From Petrolisthes cinctipes (lineage: Eukaryota > Arthropoda > Malacostraca > Decapoda > Porcellanidae), in assembly GCA_033782935.1 (NCBI GenBank), contig JAWQEG010000132.1, positions 744,001 to 808,000 on the forward strand: a DNA stretch of 64,000 bases. The letters are read 5' to 3'. The position numbers and the translations under genes were made by a program. The notes under the pieces were generated by a model. It saw only the letters and a program-made list of their open reading frames with translations. It was not told the origin of the DNA and did no database searches. Shown piece by piece: positions 51,078 through 59,562 of this stretch (the first letter of the stretch is position 1; each line of letters opens with the position of its first letter).

Positions 51078-51482
51078 TAGAGATGGTCAACATATTAGTG
51101 GTGACGACAGTGTTTGACAGACGTTAGGTATAGGACTCATAAGTCTGTATACTCACTATAGAGATGGTCAACATATTAGTGGTGACGACAGTGTTTGACA
51201 GACGTTAGGTATAGGACTCATAAGTCTGTATACTCACTATAGAGATGGTCAACATATTAGTGGTGACCACAGTGTTTGACAGACGTTAGGTATAGGACTC
51301 ATAAGTCTGTATACTCACTATAGAGATGGTCAACATATTAGTGGTGACCACAGTGTTTGACAGACGTTAGGTATAGGACTCATAAGTCTGTATACTCACT
51401 ATAGAGATGGTCAACATATTAGTGGTGACCACAGTGTTTGACAGACGTTAGGTATAGGACTCATAAGTCTGTATACTCACTA
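51078..51482 (+). repeat. 81-bp tandem repeat, five copies
   Basis: Unit starts at 51078, 51159, 51240, 51321 and 51402. The units are nearly identical. The first two have GTGGTGACGACAGTG and the last three GTGGTGACCACAGTG. This polarity suggests growth by slippage or unequal exchange. No coding sense is apparent. Confidence 0.95.
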
Positions 51483-51486
51483 TCTA

Positions 51487-51690
51487 CCTCGTAGGTGGGT
51501 ATTGCCTGCATTAGTGATGTGTGTAATACTTTAAGAGTTTTAGCGTCCCTTCGGCCCCAGTCACTAGCTTTCAGTTCTTAAACTGTCTCTCTTTTCTATT
51601 TCCTTCCTGTTTGCTGTCTCACCTCTCTATTACCGTTTTTTGGCGCTATATGACCTCGCTGTTGCGGTGCCTAATATCAATCAATCAATG
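51487..51690 (+). mobile_element. Retroposon 3' end with 11-bp target duplication
   Basis: The insertion ends in a short CAAT-repeat tail (ATCAATCAATCAATG). It is flanked by the direct repeat CTCACTATCTA at 51476-51486 and 51691-51701. It contains GCGTCCCTTCGGCCCC, a pyrimidine-rich middle and TGGCGCTATATGACCTCGCT. A tail plus a target duplication shows insertion by target-primed reverse transcription. It is either a SINE or a 5'-truncated LINE; I see no tRNA-like head. I recall the 3' phrases from decapod sequences but cannot verify that here. It landed in the last base pairs of the 81-bp tandem array. Confidence 0.8.
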
Positions 51691-51701
51691 CTCACTATCT
51701 A

Positions 51702-52005
51702 GTACAGTGAGGGTCACATGGGCCATGGAAGCTGCTAGGAAAGTGTATTTATTGGTGAAGGCTTAGTAAGGTACTGGAGAGAAAGTGGGTAATGGAGGAG
51801 GAGGAGTTCACGCTTCAAAAGGAGAAACAAAGGTTACATTTATAGAAGCAGAGATAGAAGAGGCCGCTGATATATAGGGAGAAGGTCTTCTCGGATTTAG
51901 AAAGTGAGGTCGGGCAGCAGTCAAAGATGGCTCCTATTCATTCCTTTCATCCTACTACTAATCTAAATGTCGAAGCAGAAACATTTAATCCTGGAAATAT
52001 TGCGG
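51702..52005. other. No gene recognised
   Basis: GA-rich unique-looking sequence with short frames rich in E, K and G, broken by stops in every frame. I could not support a gene. Confidence 0.5.
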
Positions 52006-52187
52006 TCGTAGTAATATCTTGGTAATAAAGAACAACACGTGTATGAGTTTGCAGCACCTCATAGTAATAATTGAGGGGGTTGAGTTGACGTAAGGTGTTG
52101 TATGATAATATTTTGATATGATACTGATTTATTTGCACGAGGGAAGGAAGGAGTCGGTGGTTATTTGATTGTGGCTGTACTGTTCAG
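52005..52187 (-). mobile_element. Partial copy of palindromic element P5
   Basis: In this window's plus orientation it reads ATATCTTGGTAATAAAGAAC, GCAGCACCTCATA, GTTGAGTTGACGTAAGGTG and GTCGGTGGTTATTTGATTG. These match the reverse complement of the centre and one arm of 56261-56629. The other arm is missing. Confidence 0.8.
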
Positions 52188-52441
52188 TATTCCTTTGTGT
52201 ATGGGAAATCCCATGTTGGCCCACTAAAACCTGTGACTATATATAAAAAAAAAAAAAATTATATATATATATTTTTTTTATATAACAATTTTTTTTATAA
52301 GGTTCGAAAAACTGTGCGTCTCCCTACAACACACATTTGTTCGAATCATCAAAGCTTGGCTAGTTGCGATTCATCGTGCCAAGGGATCAGAACACAATTT
52401 CTGACCGCGAGTGTACATACCACAGGCTACAATACCTCTCT

Positions 52442-52483
52442 ACAATAAGAAGTATTAATTTTGTATTCATAATTTACCTTTAC

Positions 52484-52519
<36 letters not shown>

Positions 52520-52627
52520 GCTTTGGTCAATATAGGGCCCATATTTACTGAAACAAATAATTATTAACTTATCAAACAGATATTTCATTATTAGATAAAT
52601 TATGAATACAACGTTAATACTTCTTAT

Positions 52628-52629
<2 letters not shown>
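52442..52629. mobile_element. Palindromic element P4, copy 1
   Basis: The ends pair: ACAATAAGAAGTATTAA on the left, and the reverse complement of the right end reads CAATAAGAAGTATTAACG. The pairing continues through TTGTATTCATAATTTA. The interior contains GGTCAATATAGGGCCCATAT and a (TTA)n tract (52487-52519) that is absent from copy 2. The right end touches a 69-bp (AG)n tract. Confidence 0.83.

Positions 52630-52697
<68 letters not shown>
52629..52697. repeat. (AG)n microsatellite
   Basis: About 69 bp of pure AG that starts at the right end of element P4. The following 220 bp to 52920 contain a short (TG)n and no gene. Confidence 0.97.
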
Positions 52698-52699
<2 letters not shown>

Positions 52700-52944
52700 C
52701 TTACCAGCGTGTGGGGAGAAGAGATAAAATTTGTGGACTTTTTATGTGTGTGTGTGTGTGTGTAATATGAAAATGTGTATATTCATAAACTTTTCCAACT
52801 ATTTCATTACTGATATAGAGTGGTAAGTGTTCTACTGTTTGCTTCCTAAAATCAACAACAACCATTTCTTTTGATATTCCCACATTCAGCTCAAGATAAT
52901 TTTCCTGAACCATATGGTAAAATCATTAACTTCCTCCCTGTAGT

Positions 52945-53115
52945 TTAAAGTGGTAATTCGTTTTTGTTACATTGGAGTGCCTCGATTCCTCCAAAATATG
53001 CCAGGAAACAACAGGACCAGAAGAGCAAAAATAATGATGTTCTGTTGCTTGGAATTGTTTGGAGGATTCAGTTGCTCCAGAATTACCAACACAAAACTTC
53101 CCCCTTAAGTCAGTA
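52945..53115 (+). repeat. Dispersed repeat R1-like, copy 4
   Basis: It carries TTTTTGTTACATTGGAGTGCC-type sequence, GATTCCTCCAAAATATGCC, ACAACAGGACCAGAAGAG and CTGTTGCTTGGAATTGTTTG, in the order seen in reverse complement at 49014-49200. The two copies are diverged by several small indels. Confidence 0.72.
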
Positions 53116-53160
53116 TTGGAACACAAGTTATTGGTACTGATTAGACAGTGGCAAGTAATC

Positions 53161-53453
53161 TTTTTCTCTGTGTATGTCTCTCTCTCTTTCTCTCTCTCTC
53201 TGTGTATGTCTCTCTCTCTTTCTCTCTCTCTCTGTGTCTGTTTCTCTCTCTTTGTGTATGTCTGTCTCTCTGTCTTTGTGTATGTCTGTCTCTCTCTCTC
53301 TCTTTCTCTCTCTGTGTGTCTGTCTTTCTCTCTTTCTCTGTCTGTCTCTCTCTCTCTCTTTCTTCTGTCTGTATGTCTCTCTCTTTCTCGGTCTGTGTGT
53401 GTGTCTCTCTCTCTCTCTGTATGTCTGTCTCCCTCTCTCTCTCTGTCTGTATG

Positions 53454-53484
<31 letters not shown>

Positions 53485-53660
53485 GCATGTCTCTTTCTCT
53501 CTCTCTCTTTCTCTGTCTGTATGTCTCTCTTTCTCGGTCTGTGTGTGTGTATGTCTCTCTTTCTCGGTCTGTGTGTGTGTCTCTCTTTCTCTGTGTATGT
53601 CTGTCTCTCTCTCTCTCTCTCTGTCTCTATCTGTGTGTCTCTCTTTCTCTGTGTCTTTCC
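53161..53660 (+). repeat. CT-rich compound microsatellite, 500 bp
   Basis: Irregular CT tracts interrupted by GTGTATGT and CTGTCTGT. Its low complexity keeps frames open in both strands (up to 262 codons of R/E/T or S/L/C). These are compositional artefacts. Confidence 0.95.
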
Positions 53661-53742
53661 AATAAAGTGCAAAAAAAATTGGCGACAGAACACATCCATT
53701 CTTTTGGTAAACAATGCATATATCCAGAGTATAATATTGGCA

Positions 53743-54260
53743 TTAAAGGGGTAGGGGGGGGGGTAGGGGACAGGCTTGGGGGGGTGCGGGAAGAGGGGGA
53801 CAGGCTGGGGAGGGGGGGGTTAGGGGGGTGCGGGAGTAAGGAACAGGCTTGGGGGGGTTTAGGGGGGGTGCGGGAGTAGGGGACAGGCTTGGGGGGGGGG
53901 GGTGCGGGAATAGGGGGACAGGCTTGGGGTGAGTAGAAAGCCTGTCCTCTATTCCCGCACCCCCCCTTGACCCCCCCCAAGCCTGTTCCCTATTCCCGCA
54001 CCCCCCAAAAACCCCCTAAGCCTGTTCCCTACTCCCGCACCCCCCCTAACCCCCCCCCCCCCCCAAGCCTGTCCCCTACTCCTGCAACCCCTAAACCCCC
54101 CCAAGCCTGTTCCCTACTCCCGCACCCCCCTAGCCCCCCCCAGCCTGTCCCCCTATTTCCGCACCCCCCCTAAACCCCCCCCAAAGCCTGTTCCCTACTC
54201 CCGCAACCCCCTAACCTCCCCCCCCCCCAGCCTGTCCCCCTATTCCCGCACCCCCCTTAA
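53743..54260. mobile_element. G-rich foldback element, copy 7, expanded
   Basis: At 518 bp this is about twice the usual length. The left end is TTAAAGGGGTAGGGGG and the right end TATTCCCGCACCCCCCTTAA. The G-rich arm has five units and the C-rich arm about nine. The turn is near 53926-53945 (GGGGTGAGTAGAAAGCC). The arm asymmetry shows that the internal GGGTGCGGGAATAGGGGACAG-type unit multiplies in tandem. It lies downstream (in LINE orientation) of the broken reverse transcriptase. Confidence 0.87.
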
Positions 54261-54289
54261 CCTTCATCTATAAAAGTTGTCACATCAGT

Positions 54290-54662
54290 ACAAGAGGTTG
54301 TATTGTGTTGTTGTTGTTGTTGTTGTAGTTCCCCAGACTGTGGTTGTATTGTGTTGTTGTTGTTGTTGTAGTTCCCCAGACTGTGGTTGTATTGTGTTGA
54401 AGGCATTACTGAAATCAACAACAAAGAGAATTTTAGCATACCGTAGTATTTAGTTGATCTGCTTATAACACTATCTTCTACATGACTCAATACATAATTA
54501 ATTAATAACCAATAACGTAGCGTCCTCCACACATCGATCGGTTCTTGACATGTACAAACTACAAGACAGTCATCCATAAAATCACTAGTATGTTATATCA
54601 ATACCTTTTTAACAATATATTCAAGTTATTTCATAAGTATTGACGTAAGTGCCACAGGCCTA
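54290..54662 (-). pseudogene. Non-LTR reverse transcriptase, 3' segment
   Basis: This is the continuation of the reverse transcriptase whose first part lies at 55376-55870. Read on the minus strand it gives YRPVALTSILMK, a stop, then EYIVKKVLI; after a frame change SRTDRCVEDATLLVIN; then AKILFVVDFSNAFNTIQPQ. These are in the order of the polymerase fingers and palm; the last is motif A with its catalytic aspartate. Jockey/CR1-type LINEs have this architecture. In-frame stops and frameshifts show it is dead. After motif A, a 43- to 46-bp piece with (TTG)n is tandemly repeated (54296-54396) and the homology is lost. Confidence 0.85.
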
Positions 54663-54664
54663 TA

Positions 54665-55122
54665 TACAGGGTGATTCAGAAATGCGTGCCGAAAATCCGC
54701 AGGTGTATTCCTGGCACATAATTGAATGTAAATTAGTCAATAACGATTTTGGAAATTCTCAATAGTTTATAAGTTATAGTGCCTTCAAGGTTTGAAGAGT
54801 GTGTTTAAATCTAGGGATTGTACCATAATCTTTCAGACACGTGTGAAATTACTTAACTCCCATGAAGGCATTGGAAACACAGTAAAAGTTACTAAAGAAT
54901 ATGACAAAAGCTGTAGAGTGTACAGTCAAGTTAAGTAATTTCACACGTGTCTGAAAGATTATGGTACAATCCCTAGATTTAAACACACTCTTCAAACCTT
55001 GAAGGCACTATAACTTATAAACTATTGAGAATTTCCAAAATCGTTATTGACCAATTTACATTCAATTATGTGCCAGGAATACACCTACGGATTTTCGGCA
55101 CGCATTTCTGAATCACCCTGTA
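54665..55122. mobile_element. 458-bp foldback element, 194-bp arms, TA target
   Basis: The left arm 54665-54858 and right arm 54929-55122 are reverse complements with only two mismatches that I count (CCGCAGG/CCGTAGG and ATTAGTC/ATTGGTC). They enclose a 70-bp loop. The terminus is TACAGGGTGATTCAGAAATG, flanked by TA on both sides (54663-54664 and 55123-55124). It has no coding frame and fits a non-autonomous Tc1/mariner-like or similar TA-targeting MITE (inference). It is inserted within the tyrosine codon of the N-D-Y-R motif of the LINE reverse transcriptase. Near-identical arms imply a recent insertion or arm conversion. Confidence 0.93.
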
Positions 55123-55132
55123 TAATCATTAT

Positions 55133-55375
55133 GGGTAGATTCCACAGTGGTATTTGTTTGTTAGCTTCCCAACCAACCGCACTTGTAAGGCTTCATTATT
55201 TTCCAAACGCTGAGTATCCACATTCACAAAATCTATCAAACAATTAGATAATGATGATCACTGTATAGATTATTCATCAGATTCATTAAATAATTCACCC
55301 ATAAGTCATTTACAAGGCTAACATTCTTTCGTTTGCGTGCTTACAAACCAATACCAACCACTGTGGAATCGACCC
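55133..55375. mobile_element. Element T1 inserted in the LINE
   Basis: A 243-bp element with inverted ends: GGGTAGATTCCACAGTGG on the left, and the reverse complement of the right end reads GGGTCGATTCCACAGTGG. Both ends continue into TATT(T/G)GTTTGT. It includes CTTCCCAACCAACC, TTCATTATTTTCCAAACGC and GAGTATCCACATTCAC, matching the T1 half at 46569-46683 in the opposite orientation. Only ten LINE-derived bases, including the TA, separate it from the 458-bp foldback. Confidence 0.83.
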
Positions 55376-55870
55376 TTTGACAAGTAGGGTTTGGTTTCTT
55401 TGGCACTGGAACAATTTCACAAGTTTTCCATATTTTAGGTATAGCAGACTGCTGGAATATTTTACAAAGAATATTTGAGAGTTGGTTTTTACACAGTCTA
55501 AGCATCCTATCATTTATTTTATCAGGCCCTCCCGCTTTGCCAATTTTAACCCTATTTAAGCTCTCAATTACATCCTCTTCTTTTATTATGATAGATGAGT
55601 CATTCTTAGTAGACAAAGATTGGCATATGGTATTAATTTCTGCCTAAAAATCCTGTACATCAAATCTTGAATAAAAGTAATTTAATTCATTACCAAAGTC
55701 CCAAACATTGTTCACGTCTGGCTGTTCCTTCTTTTTATACATAGCCTACCAGTTAATTTCCACAAACCATCCCATGCACCTTTTGGATTACTCCAACATA
55801 TTTTCAATTTTTCCTTTGTAATGGTTTTTACACTTATTAATCATAGAGTTAATATCCCTGTGTACTGATT
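55376..55870 (-). pseudogene. Non-LTR reverse transcriptase, 5' segment
   Basis: On the minus strand, from about 55616, an open frame reads EEDVIESLNRVKIGKAGGPD, then KINDRMLRLC and EIVPVPKKPNPTC. The K-A-x-G-P-D and V-P-x-P-K-K/P patterns are the N-terminal fingers of LINE reverse transcriptases. Upstream, in broken frames, NKCKNHYKGKIENML, AWDGLWKLTG and LNYFYSRFD fit the linker that precedes the domain in Jockey/CR1-type elements. Homology stops exactly at 55375, where T1 begins. Residues of the open frame after PTCQ come from T1, not from the LINE. The endonuclease part is not present in recognisable form. Confidence 0.85.
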
Positions 55871-55959
55871 TCAGTTGTCATGTGTCATTGTTTGCCAGGT
55901 GATGTGCCACACGGGGTGATGATGTCACTGACGTGTGTGTCCAGAGAGGTACACCACAC

Positions 55960-56125
55960 CAGCCTCTACTATTGTACATTGGAAATCCACCTATCTACAA
56001 ATTCATGTGTCAGATAAGTTGTGGAGGTACATACCAGCTGGTGAGATACAAGGGCAAAACTTATTGTTTGACGAGGTTGGGGTTCGGATTGAACTCTGCA
56101 CCGAGAATTTCTAACCAAAAGGTTA
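55960..56125 (+). pseudogene. LTR-type reverse transcriptase fragment
   Basis: One frame reads TYLQIHVSDKLWRY; after a 4-base shift another reads YQLVRYKGKTYCLTRLGFG and then LNSAPRI. The combination (YLQI-x-V ... W-x-Y, then R/F-x-G-K-x-Y-x-L-T-R-L-G-F-G-L-N-x-A-P) corresponds to the palm region just before the active-site loop in LTR retrotransposon polymerases, BEL/Pao- or Gypsy-related. Only about 55 codons survive, with a frameshift at GGTACATACC, and the catalytic Y/F-x-D-D is not present. It lies on the opposite strand from the LINE remains at 54.3-55.9 kb and is unrelated to them. Confidence 0.65.
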
Positions 56126-56260
56126 TTTTCCGATAGATTGGTGTGGTTGGATGAGGATGAAGGAAGACCAGACCATCCTACCCAGAAACGAGGGAGAAAA
56201 GAAAAGATAAGAGAGACAACAAACACCAAGATAACAGAAGGAAAGAAGGCACAGTAAGCA

Positions 56261-56269
56261 TATACAACA

Positions 56270-56313
<44 letters not shown>

Positions 56314-56629
56314 TACTGATAAGACGACTCTGTTGTTTGTCTATGGAGTCATGGTATTGGTACAGCCACAATCAAATATCCACCAACACTTTCCTTCCAT
56401 CGTACAAATAAATCAGTATCATATCAATATATAATCATACAACACCTTATGTCAACTCAACCCCCTCAATTATTTTTATGAGGTGCTGCAAAATCATACA
56501 CGTGTTGTTCTTTATTACCAAGATATTTGCTACGATGGAAGGAAAATGTTGGTGGTTATTTGATGGTGGCTGACCAATACCAAACAACAGAGTCATCTTA
56601 CCACACACACACACAGATGTTGTTGTATA
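56261..56629. mobile_element. Palindromic element P5 including (TG)n/(AC)n ends
   Basis: The outer ends TATACAACAACAT and ATGTTGTTGTATA pair. Next come (TG)n on the left (56274-56312) and (AC)n on the right. Then GACTCTGTTGTTTG, GGTATTGGT, CAGCCAC and CCACCAACA..TTTCCTTCCAT pair across about 90 bp per arm. The centre contains ACACGTGTTGTTCTTTATTA. Partial copies occur at 52005-52187 and 62098-62196. The two microsatellite tracts are complementary parts of the palindrome. Confidence 0.85.
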
Positions 56630-56674
56630 TTACATAGAGAGAGAGATACACACACACACACACACACACACACT

Positions 56675-56846
56675 ACAATAAGAAGTATTAACGTTGTATT
56701 CATAATTTACCTTTACTTAATTATCACCTTTAGCTTAGGTCAATATAGGGCCCATATTTAATGACGCTAATGATTATTAATTAACTTATCAACATATATT
56801 TCATTATTAGATAAATTATGAATACAACGTTAATATTTCTTATTGT
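56675..56846. mobile_element. Palindromic element P4, copy 2
   Basis: Its ends ACAATAAGAAGTATTAACG and CGTTAATATTTCTTATTGT pair nearly perfectly over about 35 bp. The interior matches copy 1 (GGTCAATATAGGGCCCATAT, TTTCATTATTAGATAAATT) but lacks the (TTA)n expansion. It is flanked by (AC)n on the left and (TG)n on the right, again complementary tracts. Confidence 0.87.
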
Positions 56847-57010
56847 TGTGTGTGTGTGTATGTGTCTCGTTGTGTCTGTCTGTCAGGGTGTGTGTGTGTG
56901 TCTCTATGTCTGTGTGTCTCTCTCTCTCGTTGTGTCTGTCTGTCTGGGTCTGTGTCTCTATCTGTCTCTGTCCGTGTCTGTGTCTCTGTCTGTCTGTGTG
57001 TGTGTGTGTG

Positions 57011-57050
<40 letters not shown>

Positions 57051-57056
57051 TGTACA
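56847..57056 (+). repeat. TG/CT compound microsatellite
   Basis: Alternating GTGTGT and CTGTCT/CTCTCT blocks. Open frames on both strands are compositional. Confidence 0.95.
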
Positions 57057-57480
57057 ACTAACAAACCTAACACCAATAAAAAATAACTCAATAACAACAC
57101 TAATAACAATAACACTAAAAATAACTCCAATAACAATAATAATAACACTAACAGTACTATTAACATTTGTAATTATTATTAATATTAATATTATTATTAT
57201 TAGTAGTAGTAGTAGTACATGTGTTATATATATATGTGTGTTATATATATATATATATGTGTTATATATATATATATATATATGTGTGTGTTATATGTGT
57301 TATATATGTGTATTTTCTTTTCTTTATTATTTCTAGGATGGACTGGGACTCTTGTTGTTGTTGAGAAGTGCTGAGATGAAGTGTTGGTTTGTATGTATGT
57401 GTGTGTGTGATTCATATGTGTCATACTAGATAGTGACATACACACACACACACACAGACAGACAGACACACACACACACA
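57057..57480. repeat. AT-rich stretch with AAC/AAT, TAGTAG, TATATG and AC tracts
   Basis: A chain of simple repeats: AATAAC-like units (57075-57160), (ATT)n, (TAG)n, blocks of TATATATGTGTGTTA (57224-57310) and (CA)n at 57440-57481. No gene is visible. Confidence 0.85.
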
Positions 57481-57603
57481 CAGTGGAGCTTCATGGTGTT
57501 GGTTGGTAAGGCTACTAATTACTCTACAAAGATATTTCAGTCAACAGATTACCATTATGTTTGTTGATGGGTTGGTGTTGTTGGCCAGACTGTGTGTCCC
57601 AGC

Positions 57604-57683
57604 AGCAGTCCAGAGTCCGAGCAGTCCAGAGTCCGAGCAGTCCAGAGTCCGAGCAGTCCAGAGTCCGAGCAGTCCAGAGTCCG
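57604..57683 (+). repeat. 16-bp minisatellite GCAGTCCAGAGTCCGA
   Basis: Five tandem copies, the last ending in GTCCGTG. Frames through it are not credible as coding. Confidence 0.95.
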
Positions 57684-57741
57684 TGCTGATGCTTACAACC
57701 GACCTGTGTATGTGGGCTCAGCTGACGGTATGCGCACTTGG

Positions 57742-57912
57742 TGTACACTCGTGATTTCTGACCAGAGACGAACGGCAGGCACCACACACACATACCCTGC
57801 ATTCGAACTCAGCCTCTGTAGGTGTACTGGGTGGGGAAATGAACAATACCAGGTGATTCGAAGCTTTCTGCTCCTCACACTCTGGTCAGAAATTATGTAT
57901 CACGAGTGTACA
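57742..57912. mobile_element. TGTACACTCG-ended palindrome, copy 2
   Basis: The left end TGTACACTCGTGATTTCTG and the reverse complement of the right end, TGTACACTCGTGATACATAA, share the terminus, and both continue to TTTCTGACCAGAG. Length is 171 bp. A single related end (AATTTCTGACCGCGAGTGTACA) lies at 52399-52420. The interior holds CATTCGAACTC, a chance-level match to a Pol III B box on the minus strand. Confidence 0.75.
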
Positions 57913-58180
57913 GCTGGCCCACAGACCTTACTAACTCGACCGTGCTGGCACCCACAAAAGGCAGTGAGGGAGAATGGTGTTGGTTGTGTGTTATATATAT
58001 GTGTGTAACTTTTTAAGCTACCAAGATATTTCAGTCAACAGATTACCATTATGTTTGTTGATGGGGTGGTGTTGTGAGGGAGAATGGTGTTGGTTGTGTG
58101 TTGTTATATGTGTTTAACTTTTTACTCTACCAAGATGTTTCAGTCAACAGGTTACCGCCTCCTTGATGGGGGGCGGGGAG

Positions 58181-58348
58181 ATTTTGTGGCGGTTTGGCCC
58201 CCCCGTAGCTTCCTTCCTTGGCAGCCCTTGGGGGGAAGGGGGTGTCCCACGACGTAGACGCCCCCACTCCAGGACCAGTTGTTCTGTTGTTGTTGTGTGA
58301 CATACAGTACTTTGGAAGAATGACAGCACTCTAATGTACAGCCACCGA
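58181..58348. other. GC-rich unassigned segment, R1-like at its right end
   Basis: It contains GGGGGGCGGGGAG, GGCCCCCCCGTAGC and CCTTGGGGGGAAGGGGG, with no clear frame. The end GCACTCTAATGTACAGCC resembles the R1-like GCACTCCAATGTAACA. (CA)n tracts follow to 58430. Confidence 0.45.
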
Positions 58349-58398
58349 CACACACACACACACACACACACACACAGCCCACCCAAGCCATCACAAGG

Positions 58399-58430
<32 letters not shown>
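58349..58430. repeat. Two (AC)n tracts
   Basis: AC runs at about 58349-58376 and 58402-58430, separated by GCCCACCCAAGCCATCACAAG. Confidence 0.93.
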
Positions 58431-58433
<3 letters not shown>

Positions 58434-58472
58434 TTTCATTCCATTTATATCATTAGGTATATTTATATATAT

Positions 58473-59013
58473 ATTTATATGTCTGTATGTCCCTATATGT
58501 CTGTATGTCCCTATATGTCTGTATGTCCCTATATGTCTGTATGTCCCTATATGTCTGTATGTCCCTATATGTCTGTATGTCCCTATATGTCTGTATGTCC
58601 CTATATGTCTGTATATCCCTATATGTCTGTATGGTCCTATATGTCTGTATGGTCCTATATGTCTGTATATGTCTGTATGTCGCTATATGCCTGGACTACT
58701 GATGCACATCCCAGGGTAATGGGACCACAGCTTACTGGACCAGGGAGTCTGTATGGTCCTATATGTCTGTATATGTCTGTATGTCCCTATATGTCTGTAT
58801 ATGTCTGTATGTCCCTATATGCCTGGACTACTGAAGCACATCCCAGGGTAATGGGACCACAGCTTACTGGACCAGGGAGTCTGTATGTCCCTATATGTCT
58901 GTTTATGTCTGTATGTCCCTATATGTCTGTATATGTCTGTATGTCCCTATATGTCTGGACTACTGAAGCACATCCCAGGGTAATGGGACCACAGCTTACT
59001 GGACCAGGGAGTC
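58473..59013 (+). repeat. 18-bp minisatellite nested in a 132-bp repeat
   Basis: The first part is about ten copies of GTCTGTATGTCCCTATAT. From 58688 a 132-bp unit (TGCCTGGACTACTG ... AATGGGACCACAGC ... CCAGGGAGTCTGTATG) repeats three times, starting at 58688, 58820 and 58952. Each unit carries its own short run of the 18-mer. This is a clear two-level tandem structure. Frames of 96 and 195 codons are artefacts of the 18-bp period. Confidence 0.94.
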
Positions 59014-59157
59014 TGGGGGCTATAATATTTATACATGATATGATATGCTATAAATATACTCTATAATATGTTTATCTTTATAAACTCAATATTATTTGTG
59101 TACTTTTCAATTTATATCATTACCATATACTTTTTAATCTACAGTGACATCTATATG

Positions 59158-59212
<55 letters not shown>

Positions 59213-59343
59213 CTATATATATTTGCTATATGTTTATACAATATTATTATTATTTGTGTTGTCTTAAGGAGAGATTGTTGTGTTGTTGGTAAATCTACAA
59301 CAACAACTGTGTATTCATCCAAACAACAACAACAACAGGCCAC

Positions 59344-59376
<33 letters not shown>

Positions 59377-59560
59377 CATTATTATTATTATTATTATTAT
59401 TGTTAATCAGGTGGTGTTTGTTTCCTGACACACTTTGTGGGAATCAACACACTACAATGTACTAAGAGTATAAATTATATACTGTGTTCTGACATTATTA
59501 AATGTTGGAACAAAATAATTTATACTTTTCTCTTTTCTTTACAGACATACATTGGATGTG
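59014..59560. repeat. AT-rich stretch with (TA)n and (ATT)n
   Basis: (TA)n at about 59160-59208 and (ATT)n at 59343-59402 with one ATC interruption. The remainder is AT-rich without a recognisable gene. ACAACAACAACAACAGG at 59320 is a short AAC tract. Confidence 0.85.
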
Positions 59561-59562
59561 TG

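Larger units (their letters stand above)
57490..58180 (+). repeat. Three copies of a 100- to 110-bp repeat around an insertion
   Basis: AAGATATTTCAGTCAACAG with GATTACCATTATGTTTGTTG occurs at about 57528 and 58023, and a diverged version (AAGATGTTTCAGTCAACAG) at 58132. The last two copies are a direct 110-bp tandem (GGGAGAATGG at 57968 and 58078). About 390 bp containing the 16-bp minisatellite and the TGTACACTCG palindrome separates copies one and two. Confidence 0.83.

Noticed and set aside
51702..52005. Possible gag-like coding region (E/K-rich frames)
   Set aside because: Stops occur in every frame and there is no recognisable motif such as a zinc knuckle.
52926..53879. Frames of 115-262 codons rich in R/E/T or S/L/C
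   Set aside because: They are compositional products of the CT-rich microsatellite on opposite strands.
43343..54260. Telomere-like repeats (GGGGTTAGGGGG within the G-rich arms)
   Set aside because: No tandem TTAGG or TTAGGG array; the TTAG arises where foldback sub-units meet.
55341..55616. Intact 91-codon reverse-transcriptase gene
   Set aside because: Its last residues derive from inserted element T1, and the rest of the polymerase lies beyond the insertions with stops and shifts.
57770..57800. Pol III B box (minus strand GAGTTCGAATGC) suggesting a tRNA or SINE
   Set aside because: No matching A box at a suitable distance and no tRNA fold; likely chance. The same applies to GTTCGAATC near 52339.
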